This document shows, one piece after another, positions 50,420 through 59,771 of a stretch of DNA of 64,000 nt. The stretch lies in contig CANLDW010000002.1 of the NCBI GenBank assembly GCA_947489525.1, positions 186,001-250,000 of the forward strand, in the 5' to 3' direction. The notes below the pieces were generated by a model. It was given only the letters and a program-made list of their open reading frames with translations, was not told the origin of the DNA and searched no databases. Each line of letters opens with the position of its first letter. The first letter of the stretch is position 1. Source of the DNA: an uncultured Psychrobacter sp. Lineage in GTDB: Bacteria; Pseudomonadota; Gammaproteobacteria; Pseudomonadales; Moraxellaceae. A program made the position numbers and the translations under genes.

Positions 50420-51136
50420 CTAGCGAACTTGCGACTGCCACTCATGCGCGCCAAGTTTTAAGAGCAATCTATCGCCTGCATGCAACATACCAACACCGCT
50501 TGGCGTACCGGTCATAATCACATCCCCTGCTTGTAGACTAAAAGCGTGGCTAATTGCACTTAGTAGCTCATACACAGAAAAGAGCATAAGCGAAGTATCG
50601 CCATCTTGTTTTAACGCGTTGTTAATATAGAGCTGATAATTCACTGCGCTAAAATCAGCGCAAGCTTGTGGGTCAATCCAATCAGCGAGAACACAGGCAC
50701 CATCAAAGCATTTGGCTCGCTCCCAAGGCTCACCTTTGGCCTTAAGTTTGCTTTGTAGGTCGCGCAAGGTCAAGTCCAGTCCCAACGTTACCGCCCCGAT
50801 GGCTTGTTGTGCTTGTTCGGGACTGGCTTGGCTTAAATCGGCAGCTAGCTGAATGCACAGCTCTGTTTCGTAATGAGTATCGCCATAGATCGCAGGATCA
50901 GGACGCCTGATATCGTTATGGATGGAGACGACTGAAGAGGCAGGCTTCATAAAGAGCAGCGGCGTACTAGGAACATCATTACCAAGCTCACGCGCATGCG
51001 CGGCATAATTACGACCTACGCAAACGACTTTGCCGATCGTAGATTGCAAACGGCGATTGGCCTTATCTTCTGCATTACGTGCTTTATTGTGAGACGTAAT
51101 AGCATCAATCATCGGCATATAAGGCGACTGGCTCAT
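50420..51136 (-). CDS. Fumarylacetoacetate hydrolase family protein
   Basis: A 238-residue member of the FAH superfamily, which cleaves or decarboxylates acylpyruvates and similar C-C bonds using a divalent metal. Visible parts are CVGRNYAAHARELGN, the metal ligands in YGDTHYETELCI, and the C-terminal MTGTPSGVGMLHAGD. Closest in pattern to YcgM/FAHD1-type acylpyruvases. It follows the amino-acid permease genes by 52 bp in the same orientation and may belong to their transcript, but a functional link is not obvious. Confidence 0.9.
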   Translation of the reverse strand: MSQSPYMPMIDAITSHNKARNAEDKANRRLQSTIGKVVCVGRNYAAHARELGNDVPSTPLLFMKPASSVVSIHNDIRRPDPAIYGDTHYETELCIQLAADLSQASPEQAQQAIGAVTLGLDLTLRDLQSKLKAKGEPWERAKCFDGACVLADWIDPQACADFSAVNYQLYINNALKQDGDTSLMLFSVYELLSAISHAFSLQAGDVIMTGTPSGVGMLHAGDRLLLKLGAHEWQSQVR

Positions 51137-51188
51137 TATGGGCTCTCAGCTACTTGTATAGACAAATAAGGTATACGGATAAATAGGC

Positions 51189-51914
51189 TCAGGGGATAGT
51201 ATTGGTCATAACGTCAGGCGGGACATAGCTCATGTGACGGTTCATTCTCTTTTCAAACAGTCTGAAGCTAAATAAAATAACCCATGACAATAACAAATAG
51301 ACAATACCTGCCGCAAAAAACAGCTCCATGAGCGTATAAGTGCGCGCGCTAATCGTACGGGCAACGCCGGTGATATCCATCAAAGCGATGGTTGAGGCCA
51401 GCGCGCTACCCTTTAGCATAAAGATTACCTCATTGCTATAAGCTGGAATAACAATACCAAAAGCACGCGGCAAGGTGATACGCGTCAGCTTTTGCCATTT
51501 TGACATACCAAGGGCATCGGCCGCTTCAAGCTCGCCTGCTGGAATCGTCTGGATAGCGCCGCGGATAATCTCTGCCAAATAAGCACTGGTGTTCAGCGTA
51601 AAGGCAATAATAGCGCACCAGTAAGCTTGACTGAGTACCGGCTCCCACAAAAAGGAGTCGCGTATCGCTGCAAACTGACCCAAACCATAATAGATCAAAA
51701 AGATCTGCACCAGTAGCGGCGTGCCACGAAAAAAGAAAATATATAAAAAAGGTAGAACCTGTACTGCCCAGCTCTTAGATAAGCGTAGCAGCGCTAGTAT
51801 CAGACCAAAAAACAGCCCGATAATACCTGAGATCACCACCAACTGTACCGTCAATACTGCGCCGCCAAGCAGGTCAGGTATGTGCTCAAAAATAACTTGC
51901 CAATTCCAATCCAT
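51189..51914 (-). CDS. Basic amino-acid ABC importer, permease (HisM/ArtM-type)
   Basis: Inner-membrane permease of 241 residues with the EAA loop IIRGAIQTIPAGELEAADALGMS. It begins MDWNWQVIFEHIPDLL, as in HisM/ArtM proteins. Lies 11 bp after the partner permease gene. Substrate class (Arg/Lys/His/ornithine) is inferred from the binding proteins upstream. Confidence 0.92.
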   Translation of the reverse strand: MDWNWQVIFEHIPDLLGGAVLTVQLVVISGIIGLFFGLILALLRLSKSWAVQVLPFLYIFFFRGTPLLVQIFLIYYGLGQFAAIRDSFLWEPVLSQAYWCAIIAFTLNTSAYLAEIIRGAIQTIPAGELEAADALGMSKWQKLTRITLPRAFGIVIPAYSNEVIFMLKGSALASTIALMDITGVARTISARTYTLMELFFAAGIVYLLLSWVILFSFRLFEKRMNRHMSYVPPDVMTNTIP

Positions 51915-51925
51915 GAGCCTCTCCC

Positions 51926-52645
51926 CTATCCTTCAACTGATTGGTGCGTTAGCTTTTTGGCGTAGCGTGCAGCTGGGTTTGCGCGCCACTCAAGCCACAT
52001 CATAAAGCCTGTTATCAGCACCGTTAGACCCAGATAGATAATAGCGGCGGCCATATAAAAGGTAAACGGCTGCTGAGTAGACTGGGCCGCGCGTGATGAC
52101 TGATACATAATGTCTTTGAGACCCACTACGGACACAAGCGCGGTATCTTTTAATAGTACCAAAAATAAATTTCCCAGTCCTGGCAGTGCGATCTGCCACA
52201 CTTGCGGTAAAGTGATGCGATAAAAAATTTGCAAAGGACGCATACCGATGGCCTGCGCGGCCTCCTTTTGTCCGCCTGGAATCTCTTGGATCGACATCCG
52301 AAAGATCTCAGTGGCATAAGCCCCAAACGCAATGGATAGCGCCATTACCCCGCCCCAAAACGCGCTGATTTCAACGTAGTCGTTATAGCCAAACCTTTTG
52401 AGAATAGCCATGAGCAAGATGGAACCACCGTAGTAGATAAACAGCACCAGTAATAGCTCAGGGATACCGCGCATCGTTGCGGTATAAACCGTAGCGAGCT
52501 TACGCAGTAGCCAAATATTAGATAGCTTAGCTGTGGCGCCGAGCAAACCCAAAGCCAGCCCTATAACAAGGCTGGTGATGGCAAGCTGTATGGTGACGGT
52601 CGCGCCGCTCAATAAGAGCGCGCCAAATCCTTGGAGATCAAACAC
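51926..52645 (-). CDS. Basic amino-acid ABC importer, permease (HisQ/ArtQ-type)
   Basis: Permease of 239 residues with the EAA loop IFRMSIQEIPGGQKEAAQAIGM and an N-terminus (LQGFGALLLSGATVTIQLA) typical of HisQ/ArtQ. It pairs with the following permease. A strong terminator-like hairpin (52910-52944) separates it from the upstream binding-protein genes, so it needs readthrough or its own promoter in 52646-52909. Confidence 0.92.
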   Translation of the reverse strand: MFDLQGFGALLLSGATVTIQLAITSLVIGLALGLLGATAKLSNIWLLRKLATVYTATMRGIPELLLVLFIYYGGSILLMAILKRFGYNDYVEISAFWGGVMALSIAFGAYATEIFRMSIQEIPGGQKEAAQAIGMRPLQIFYRITLPQVWQIALPGLGNLFLVLLKDTALVSVVGLKDIMYQSSRAAQSTQQPFTFYMAAAIIYLGLTVLITGFMMWLEWRANPAARYAKKLTHQSVEG

Positions 52646-52909
52646 AATTATTCACTTAGTTTCGTCATATCATGACCGTATCAGCAGCGTAATGATATGA
52701 GTTAAAGGGAGCACTGAGTGCGGTTGTCGATTGTTTATACAGTCAATATTTTATAAAGAAGAACCGCGAAGAAACAAGCGCTGATTTTATCATAATCAAA
52801 GCGTGCGATGTTATTATCTACGCATAACTGACGAGTGACCCTTAAAGCGTCATAGCTACGCCATAACTACGCCACAGCTACACTGCCATACTAAAACAGT
52901 AGATCCAAT

Positions 52910-52944
52910 AAAAAAGGATACCACTTACGCAGTGATATCCTTTT
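52910..52944 (-). terminator. Terminator or attenuator between binding-protein and permease genes
   Basis: On the minus strand a 14-position stem (AAAAGGATATCACT/AGTGGTATCCTTTT, one mismatch) with a five-base loop and a U-run, 19 bp after the last binding-protein gene. The rest of 52646-52909 is AT-rich without recognisable elements. Confidence 0.85.
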
Positions 52945-52963
52945 GTTAAGCTCGTTTGTTTCG

Positions 52964-53818
52964 CTAGTTGGTGCTACTGCTTGTATCCGTAGTCATGCTG
53001 TTATCTGCTTGCGGCACAGCAAAGTGGCGTTGACTGATCGCGTCATAGGTACCATTGGCTTTTAGAGTGGCTAAAGACTGACTGATCCTTGCTTGTAGCG
53101 GATCATTAGTACGTACAGCTATCGCAAAATTATCGTTGATATCAATCTCATTCCCTTTTAGCTCGTACTGACTTCCAGCAGGCGAACCAAGCCACTCTAA
53201 AGCGGGCAGCTTATCAGATATCATGGCATCAACGCGTCCTGAACCTAGATCCAAAAAGGCATTGCTCAGCGTATCATACAGCTTTATATTTGCTGTAGGA
53301 TACGCCTCCTCTAACCACTGGGAGGAGATCGTTGAGCGCTGGGCGGCGATAGCCGTGGTATTGATGTCAGCGCTATCACTGGGATCAAAATCACTGTCTT
53401 TTTTGGCTAAAAACACCAATGCATTACTAAAGTATGGTTCAGTGAAGCTCACCTGCTCAGCGCGCTCAGGTGTAACGGACATCGCCGCGACAATCGCATC
53501 GTACTTACCCGCTTTTAGTCCTGGAATAATACCATCCCAGTCTTGCGCACTAATCTGGCAGGTGACCTGCATGTCCGCGCAAATAGCATTGGCGATATCA
53601 ACATCGAACCCGCCAAGTGTGCCATCAGCATTGGTGTAGTTAAAGGGCGCATAAGCGCCTTCTGTAGCCACACGCAATACTTCAGCGCTACCATCAGCGA
53701 CGACATCTTGGCGCGCGTCAGTGCTATCAGTTGGCTCAGGGGTGTTCTGACTGTTATTACACCCCACCAAAGTCAATGCACTGAATAAAGCTAACGATAC
53801 CGAATACAATCCTTTCAT
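52964..53818 (-). CDS. Polar amino-acid-binding lipoprotein, third of three
   Basis: Type II solute-binding protein of 284 residues with lipoprotein signal (lipobox LVGC, Cys at residue 20). Core pattern: RVATEGAYAPFNYTNADG, AQDWDGIIPGLKAGKYDAIVAAMSVTPER, then SEP-like FTEPYFSN. The QDWDGLIPxL motif is typical of HisJ/ArgT/ArtJ receptors for basic amino acids. A short Ser/Thr-rich tail follows the fold. Starts 18 bp after the preceding paralogue. Confidence 0.93.
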   Translation of the reverse strand: MKGLYSVSLALFSALTLVGCNNSQNTPEPTDSTDARQDVVADGSAEVLRVATEGAYAPFNYTNADGTLGGFDVDIANAICADMQVTCQISAQDWDGIIPGLKAGKYDAIVAAMSVTPERAEQVSFTEPYFSNALVFLAKKDSDFDPSDSADINTTAIAAQRSTISSQWLEEAYPTANIKLYDTLSNAFLDLGSGRVDAMISDKLPALEWLGSPAGSQYELKGNEIDINDNFAIAVRTNDPLQARISQSLATLKANGTYDAISQRHFAVPQADNSMTTDTSSSTN

Positions 53819-53836
53819 AGTTATTCTCAGCTGATT

Positions 53837-54784
53837 TTAGTTTGTCGCAGTTTCAAACTGCTCCTCAGCGGCAATCGTAGCATTGTCATCGATATTAACA
53901 TCATCACCTTCAACGAGTACTACGGTATCAACGCCTGCATTCCCTACTGAACTGTTGACTACTGCACTGTTTGCTGCTGCTGTTGAGCTCGTACCAAAAT
54001 AGCTACCTGTGATTTGGTCATAAGTGCCATTGGCCTTGAGCTCTGCTAACGCGGCATTGAACTTGGCAACCAGTGGATCGCCTTTACGAAAGGCGATACC
54101 CATCGCGTCATCATTGGTGCTAATCTCGTCCCCTTTAACTTCGTAGTCTTGACCGGCCTCAGTCTTTAACCAATCCGTACCCGTGACTTTATCCGACATC
54201 ATACCGCGCACGCGTCCCGATAACAGATCCAAATAAGCGTTATCTTGGGTGTCATAAAGTTTAATATCAGCGTCGGCATGTTCATCTTGCAAGTACTGTG
54301 AGGATACTGTTGAGCGCTGCGAAGCAATCGGTTGGCCTTGCAAACCGTCAAGGCTTAAATTATCGCCCTTTTTGCCAATCAATATAATGCCGCTATAAAA
54401 GTACGGATCACTGAACTCAACCACTTCTTGACGCTCAGGCGTAATCGACATACCAGCGATAGCTGCATCGAATTTTTGTGCATTTAGACCTGGGATCAGA
54501 CCATCCCAATCTTGAGAGATCACTTCACACTGAGCTTGCATCTGCGCGCACAAGGCATCGACCAGCTCAATCTCATAACCAATCAGCTTACCATCAGCGT
54601 CCGTATAGCTAAATGGTTTATAGCTAGATTCGGTAGCAATCTTGATGTTCATAGGGGTATCGGTAGTTGCGTCAGCGTCTAGATTTTCAGCAGGCGCAGT
54701 ACTGTTGTTACAGCCAGCCAGCATCAGCATTGCGGCACTCAGCGGCGCAAGCCACAAGGTTTTTTTTGTTATAGAAGATATCAT
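53837..54784 (-). CDS. Polar amino-acid-binding lipoprotein, second of three
   Basis: A 315-residue paralogue of its two neighbours with lipobox LAGC. The core starts IKIATESSYKPFSYTDADGKL and has QDWDGLIPGLNAQKFD and SITPERQEVVEFSDPYF. It is the most divergent of the three and has an Ala/Ser/Val/Asp-rich C-terminal extension of about 45 residues after YFGTSS, absent from the first paralogue. ATG at 54784 has AGGAAATAGTATT upstream; the open frame reaches 54820 without a better site. Confidence 0.92.
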   Translation of the reverse strand: MISSITKKTLWLAPLSAAMLMLAGCNNSTAPAENLDADATTDTPMNIKIATESSYKPFSYTDADGKLIGYEIELVDALCAQMQAQCEVISQDWDGLIPGLNAQKFDAAIAGMSITPERQEVVEFSDPYFYSGIILIGKKGDNLSLDGLQGQPIASQRSTVSSQYLQDEHADADIKLYDTQDNAYLDLLSGRVRGMMSDKVTGTDWLKTEAGQDYEVKGDEISTNDDAMGIAFRKGDPLVAKFNAALAELKANGTYDQITGSYFGTSSTAAANSAVVNSSVGNAGVDTVVLVEGDDVNIDDNATIAAEEQFETATN

Positions 54785-54853
54785 AATACTATTTCCTGAT
54801 AGTCGTAAGTATTGAACCACATTAAGGGGCTTAGGCGCGATTGACTCGGATAA

Positions 54854-55642
54854 TTATTGACCGAAGTTCATCTGTTCAAGGCGTGCCAGCTCGCCGTTAC
54901 TACGGATCTCGCTAAGCGCTTTGCTAAGCTCATCTCTTAGTGGATCATCTTTTCGAACTGCAATAGCAATATTGTCGTTATTATCGATCTCATCGCCAAC
55001 AATCCCAAAGCCCTCTGGGTTGTCTGCAAGCCATGATTTGGCTGAGACCTTTTCGGCTAGTACTGCATCACTACGACCAGATTTTAGATCCAAATAGGCG
55101 TTGTCGTAGTTATCATACAACTGTACAGTATTACCATCTTTACCTTCATAGTTCTCTTGTAGGTAGGCGCCTGGCGTGGTTGAACGTTGCCCGCCTAAGG
55201 TAAGATCTCTGACCGTAGCAGGATTAAAGCCGCTATCATTTGCTGTTAGCCATACCATAGTGTTGCTAAAATAGGGCTCAGTAAAATCGACTTTCTCTTG
55301 ACGCTCAGGGGTGATCGACATGCCTGCAACAACAGCGTCATACTTTTGCGCGAGTAGACCTGGAATAATACCGTCCCAGTCCTGCGCGACGATCTCACAT
55401 TGAGCCTGCATCTGATCACATAGAGCGTTGGCCACATCAACATCAAACCCCCCTAAGCTGCCATCAGCATTCGTGTAGTTGAACGGAGGATAAGCGCCTT
55501 CGGTGGCAATGCGAATGGTTCTATCTGTGGTATCTACAGCAGCAGTATCATTACTATCTGTCGTAGAAGGGCTACAAGCGCTGAGGGTTAGCGCGGCGGC
55601 AACGGCCATTGACGACCATAATGAGCGAGAGTTCGACATCAT
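54854..55642 (-). CDS. Polar amino-acid-binding lipoprotein, first of three
   Basis: A 262-residue receptor, lipobox LSAC (Cys near residue 23). Core: IRIATEGAYPPFNYTNADG, AQDWDGIIPGLLAQKYDAVVAGMSITPERQ, FTEPYFSNTMVW. It is closer in its first lobe to the third paralogue than to the second. ATG at 55642 follows AAGGAATAC; a second ATG is the next codon. First gene after the ATPase, across a 349-bp gap. Confidence 0.93.
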   Translation of the reverse strand: MMSNSRSLWSSMAVAAALTLSACSPSTTDSNDTAAVDTTDRTIRIATEGAYPPFNYTNADGSLGGFDVDVANALCDQMQAQCEIVAQDWDGIIPGLLAQKYDAVVAGMSITPERQEKVDFTEPYFSNTMVWLTANDSGFNPATVRDLTLGGQRSTTPGAYLQENYEGKDGNTVQLYDNYDNAYLDLKSGRSDAVLAEKVSAKSWLADNPEGFGIVGDEIDNNDNIAIAVRKDDPLRDELSKALSEIRSNGELARLEQMNFGQ

Positions 55643-55991
55643 GTATTCCTTGGGTTCTGGGGGATTTCAATATAAAACGACGCAGTAGTGTGCGATTGTA
55701 AATTTATCTGACTTCTTTTAATTTTACTTCCGTGTTGGATTGCCGTGTTAGATATGTCAGATAATTAAATAGGGTAAGTACGACTGAGTTAACAGCGCGT
55801 ACAAGTAGCTTCTAAACCTTTCGATAATACCTGAGTGAAATATCAAAAACAAACGTTTTACCTACTGACGGTAAGTATTGTGCAATAAATGTGCAAACGC
55901 ACCCTGCGTACTCGCCCTTAAGCAGCGCCCATCTTAACTCAAATAAACTCGATCCAGTTTAATGTATGAATGGCAACTTCACCGTATAACG
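55643..55991. other. Intergenic region between ATPase and binding-protein genes
   Basis: 349 bp without a gene. It probably holds the promoter of the binding-protein genes. No hairpin terminator follows the ATPase gene that I can see, so readthrough is possible. I found no clear ArgR box. Confidence 0.4.
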
Positions 55992-56783
55992 TTAGCGGTG
56001 TGAGGCCATAAAGTCTTTAACGCGAGGAGACTTTGGATGATCAAAGACCTGTTCTGGTGTACCTATCTCTTCAATGACGCCTTGATGCAAAAACACGACT
56101 TTGCTTGAGACTTCACGGGCAAAGCGCATCTCATGGGTGACAATCAGCATTGTGCGTCCTTCCTCTGCCAGTTCGCGCATAACAGCGAGCACTTCATTGA
56201 CCAGCTCTGGATCAAGTGCAGAGGTTGGCTCATCGAACAACAGTACCTGCGGCTGCATAGCAAGCGCACGGGCGATTGCTACCCTTTGGCGTTGACCACC
56301 AGATAAGTTAGCAGGATAGGCATCTTTTTTATCCAGCAGACCGACTTTATCCAGTAGCTGTTCGGCATCGCTGATGGCTTGCGCCTTTTTGATCCTTAAG
56401 ACCTGCGTAGGCCCTTCGATGATATTTTGTAGAATGGTTTTGTGTGGCCACAAATTAAAGTTTTGAAACACAAACCCCACGCGCGCGCGTAAACTCTCAA
56501 GCTGTTTAACATCCGCCGCTTGCATCTCACCTGATTTGCTGGGTTTAAGAATCAGCTCATCATCACCGATGATGATACGGCCTTGATTGGGTTTTTCGAG
56601 CAGATTAATACAGCGCAGTAGCGTTGATTTACCAGAGCCTGAGGAACCTAAAATAGAGATCACATCACCATCATAAGCGGTTAATGACACCCCTTTTAGT
56701 ACAGCCAACGAGCCGAAGTTCTTATGAATATCTTGTAGATCTAAGGCGATAGGCGGAGTTGATTTTTTTGCAGTATCAAGCAT
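55992..56783 (-). CDS. Basic amino-acid ABC importer, ATPase (HisP/ArtP-type)
   Basis: ATPase with Walker [10 protein letters not shown], signature [15 protein letters not shown], Walker [13 protein letters not shown] and H-loop [12 protein letters not shown]. The [11 protein letters not shown] segment after Walker A and the pattern [14 protein letters not shown] fit HisP. I chose ATG at 56783 (263 residues, near the 258 of HisP); the frame is open to 56855 and neither start has a convincing ribosome-binding site. It would energise the two permeases at 51189-52645. Confidence 0.92.
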   Translation of the reverse strand: MLDTAKKSTPPIALDLQDIHKNFGSLAVLKGVSLTAYDGDVISILGSSGSGKSTLLRCINLLEKPNQGRIIIGDDELILKPSKSGEMQAADVKQLESLRARVGFVFQNFNLWPHKTILQNIIEGPTQVLRIKKAQAISDAEQLLDKVGLLDKKDAYPANLSGGQRQRVAIARALAMQPQVLLFDEPTSALDPELVNEVLAVMRELAEEGRTMLIVTHEMRFAREVSSKVVFLHQGVIEEIGTPEQVFDHPKSPRVKDFMASHR

Positions 56784-56931
56784 GGTTTGGCGGTTTTCCA
56801 ATAAATAAGAATACGAAGCATGAATTAAATTATACGCATGACTATTAGGCGGCATTGTCGCTCATAACGCCACAAAAACGCAAATGTAGGACAGATTTTG
56901 TTGTGAATAATCAGTAAACTGGATATATTAT

Positions 56932-56980
56932 ACAAAAAAAATAAAAAAAGGCTTACGCTAGCGTTGTAGCAATAAGCCTT
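56932..56980 (-). terminator. Terminator of the acidic lipoprotein gene
   Basis: Minus-strand stem TAAGGCTT-type arms (AAGGCTTA/TAAGCCTT) with a 17-base loop followed by a long U-rich run, 58 bp after the stop of the gene at 57038. Confidence 0.8.
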
Positions 56981-57037
56981 ATTTTATCAGTTTAGAGTCT
57001 GAGTTGCTGTTTTTATTAGCCTTATAATAAGTACAAG

Positions 57038-57400
57038 CTAATAGGTTGAGATATGCTCTTCTTGCTCGCTACCATCGATAATATCCGCATCATCAATGCC
57101 GACAGCCGTACTGTCCGCGACCCCAATATCATCATTAGTAAGCGTATCGTCGATAGCATCACCTTCCAATGAGGATACTTCACCCCGCGTCGCGTCCATA
57201 CCATCATCATCAATAAGCGTATCATCAACCCCGATCGCCTCTTGTTCTATTGGTGTTTGGGCATCATCGATACGCTCCATAGCTTCGGGTTCGTCGAGAT
57301 CCTGTTCTCTATCAGCACAAGCGCTCAAGCTTAACGCTGCTGCCATTGCAACAAGCGCAGCCTTATTAAGAAGTTTTTGCTTACTATTTTTGGTTATCAT
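57038..57400 (-). CDS. Acidic lipoprotein, unknown function
   Basis: A 120-residue protein with lipoprotein signal (lipobox LSAC, Cys near residue 28). The mature part is extremely acidic, with internal imperfect repeats of the type GVDDTLIDDDG, AIDDTLTNDDIG and GIDDADIIDG. No fold is evident; it may be disordered or bind cations. A 19-bp tandem duplication lies directly upstream and doubles the ribosome-binding site. The next gene upstream encodes another acidic exported protein, so the pair may have related roles. Confidence 0.75.
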   Translation of the reverse strand: MITKNSKQKLLNKAALVAMAAALSLSACADREQDLDEPEAMERIDDAQTPIEQEAIGVDDTLIDDDGMDATRGEVSSLEGDAIDDTLTNDDIGVADSTAVGIDDADIIDGSEQEEHISTY

Positions 57401-57401
57401 T

Positions 57402-57439
57402 ATGGTTGTGCTCCAAATTAATGGTTGTGCTCCAGATTA
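57402..57439 (-). repeat. 2 x 19-bp tandem duplication carrying the ribosome-binding site
   Basis: Two adjacent copies (57402-57420 and 57421-57439) of ATGGTTGTGCTCCAAATTA with one difference. On the minus strand each holds TGGAGCACAACCAT, so the Shine-Dalgarno GGAG is present twice before the lipoprotein start codon. Confidence 0.9.
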
Positions 57440-57517
57440 AAACGTGTTTTCGATTTTAATGACGTTACTAAACGGTACTAAGAAGGCAGATATTAATTTA
57501 ACTGATACAAGTAATGG

Positions 57518-57733
57518 CTAATCATCTTCGCTTTCATAATCATTTTCGTACTCAACATCGTTGTCAGATTCGCTTTCATATTCGCTCGACTCGCTATCAA
57601 TCTCTGGCTGCTCAACACCGTCGTATTCATAATCGTCATCAGCGATAGCAGTCAAACTACTAAGACTCAAGATACCGGTTGCTAAAACACTATAGAACAG
57701 TGATTTCACTGCTTTTTGATTACTGTTTTTCAT
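57518..57733 (-). CDS. Small acidic exported protein
   Basis: 71 residues: a Sec signal peptide (about 1-31, ending TAIA before DDDYEYDG) and about 40 mature residues that are nearly all Asp, Glu, Ser and Tyr, with repeated YESE/YEND phrases. It has no lipobox. AGGGAATACAAT precedes the ATG. Not a known family to me; the composition suggests a disordered, cation-binding or structural peptide. Confidence 0.65.
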   Translation of the reverse strand: MKNSNQKAVKSLFYSVLATGILSLSSLTAIADDDYEYDGVEQPEIDSESSEYESESDNDVEYENDYESEDD

Positions 57734-58224
57734 ATTGTATTCCCTATATTTGTAATACTTTATTCGTGAACTTAAAGATAATTGTTTATTAAAATAAGCG
57801 GCTCTATGTATTGTCTACTATACTTACAGTCACTACTGATTACCTTAGTACTTAAAACAGCATTCTGTTCAAAGTACGTAACGCTATCATGGTAGCTTGT
57901 AACTTGATAATCGTCTTTAGGTGCTCGTCAGGCACTCGTCTTTGTAAGTAGTTCTCTATATTGATAGCTCTTCATTATTGGTTCATAACGTATATCCTAC
58001 GCCTTGTATATAGGATAAGGTTCACAAATTCATCTTTACTATAGAGTCAATCTCCTCTATTTTAGGGACATTACACGATTAACAACGCGATAACTTTACA
58101 AAAAATAATTCACTTATAAAGTTTTATATAACCTCTTATATCGTTTTAATTATCATTTTCAGTACCGCTATCTTCTCACCATAACTATTTATTCAACCCA
58201 CCTTTTTATTAATAGGACACTTTT
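57734..58224. other. Divergent intergenic region upstream of proA
   Basis: 491 bp, AT-rich. It must contain the promoters of proA and of the small acidic gene. I see a TATCCTA/TAGGATA inverted repeat around 57990-58015 and a CGTCAGGCACTCGTC-type direct repeat near 57925, but nothing I can name. Confidence 0.4.
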
Positions 58225-59541
58225 ATGAGTCAATCCGATACCTCAAATATGAATACTTCAAACATCAAAGACTACATGCAAACCGTTGGTCAGCAAGCGC
58301 GTGCTGCTTCCCGTGCCCTTGCCGCTGCTAATACAGGCGATAAAAATGCTGCGCTTATGGCTATTTATGATGAGCTGACGGCTGCCAAAGCTGATATTTT
58401 AGCGGCGAATAAGATCGATATGGATAAGGGTGAGAAAAACGATCTTGATAGCGCTTTGCTTGATCGCTTAGAGCTAAATGACGCGCGTTTCGATGGCATG
58501 CTACAAGGCCTCAAAGACGTCGCCGCCCTACCCGATCCTATTGGCGAGGTCACCGATATGACCTATCGTCCCTCAGGTATTCAATTGGGTAAAATGCGCG
58601 TGCCACTAGGCGTTGTCGGTATGATTTATGAGTCGCGCCCTAATGTAACCCTAGAGGCGGCGTCACTGGCGCTAAAATCTGGCAATGCAATTATCTTACG
58701 CGGCGGCTCTGAGGCCTTTGAATCCAATCAAGCGCTTGCCAAGTGTATTCATAAAGGCTTAGCAAAAGCAGGACTGTCCGAGCACAGCGTACAAGTGCTT
58801 GAGACGACTGATCGCGCCGCTGTCGGTGAGCTGATTACTATGACCGAATACGTCGATGTCATCGTACCTCGCGGCGGCAAAGGGCTGATCGCACGTATTA
58901 GTGAAGACGCTAAAGTACCGGTCATCAAGCATTTAGACGGTAACTGTCATACCTTTATCGATAGCGATGCTGATGCTCAAATCGCCATCGACGTTAGCGT
59001 CAATGCCAAAACCCATCGCTATGGCACTTGTAATACCATGGAGACTTTACTGGTTGATAAAGCCGTTGCAGACGAGATGCTACCCAAGATTGCTAAAGCC
59101 ATTGTCAACGCCGATGATGCCATGCAGCTACGCCTTGATGAGCAGTCGCAACGTATCTTAAACGACAATACAAGCTTAGCTGGTCACCTATCAAAGGCAA
59201 GCGCTGAGGATTGGGATACTGAATACCTTGCCCCTATCCTAGCGATTAAAGTCGTTGATGGACTTGATGCGGCAATCGAGCATATCAACACCCATGGCAG
59301 TCACCATACTGATGTGATAATCACCGATAATTATACCAAGTCGCAGCGCTTTATCCGTGAGGTCGATTCAGCTAGCGTCATGATTAACGCCTCCAGCCGT
59401 TTCGCTGATGGTTTTGAGTACGGACTTGGCGCGGAAATTGGTATCTCAACTGATAAGATTCACGCTCGCGGTCCTGTAGGACTTGAAGGTCTAACTTCAC
59501 AAAAATGGATCGTCTACGGTCACGGTGAGACGCGCGCTTAG
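58225..59541 (+). CDS. proA: Gamma-glutamyl phosphate reductase
   Basis: NADPH-dependent reductase making glutamate 5-semialdehyde in proline synthesis. The 438-residue protein has the aldehyde-dehydrogenase-like fold; the catalytic cysteine is in [14 protein letters not shown], and the signature [12 protein letters not shown] and [29 protein letters not shown] are present. AGGACACTTTT precedes the ATG. proB is not adjacent. An N-terminal tail of about 15 residues is extra. A terminator follows. Confidence 0.97.
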   Translation: MSQSDTSNMNTSNIKDYMQTVGQQARAASRALAAANTGDKNAALMAIYDELTAAKADILAANKIDMDKGEKNDLDSALLDRLELNDARFDGMLQGLKDVAALPDPIGEVTDMTYRPSGIQLGKMRVPLGVVGMIYESRPNVTLEAASLALKSGNAIILRGGSEAFESNQALAKCIHKGLAKAGLSEHSVQVLETTDRAAVGELITMTEYVDVIVPRGGKGLIARISEDAKVPVIKHLDGNCHTFIDSDADAQIAIDVSVNAKTHRYGTCNTMETLLVDKAVADEMLPKIAKAIVNADDAMQLRLDEQSQRILNDNTSLAGHLSKASAEDWDTEYLAPILAIKVVDGLDAAIEHINTHGSHHTDVIITDNYTKSQRFIREVDSASVMINASSRFADGFEYGLGAEIGISTDKIHARGPVGLEGLTSQKWIVYGHGETRA

Positions 59542-59579
59542 TTATTACTCCTAAGGTATTCAACTATGAAATTTATTAG

Positions 59580-59607
59580 AACGTCAGCTTAATTGCTGGC
59601 GTTTTTT
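59580..59607 (+). terminator. Terminator of proA
   Basis: Nine-position stem AACGTCAGC/GCTGGCGTT (one G-U) with a six-base loop, then six Ts. Confidence 0.85.
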
Positions 59608-59771
59608 ATGTCACACCAAAATATTATACTTCCCATAAAAATTTAACTAAAAATATCATGACCTGATTTTTTATCTTTGCTAATTTCTACGTTAAGTACG
59701 AATAACGGCTTTTGATAAATAATGACCACTTCTTAACGATGTTGAGTAGTCGATAAGGAATAACGACGATT

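Noticed and set aside
52646..56950. ArgR boxes at the amino-acid importer
   Set aside because: No TGAAT-N4-ATTCA pair seen in the intergenic regions examined.
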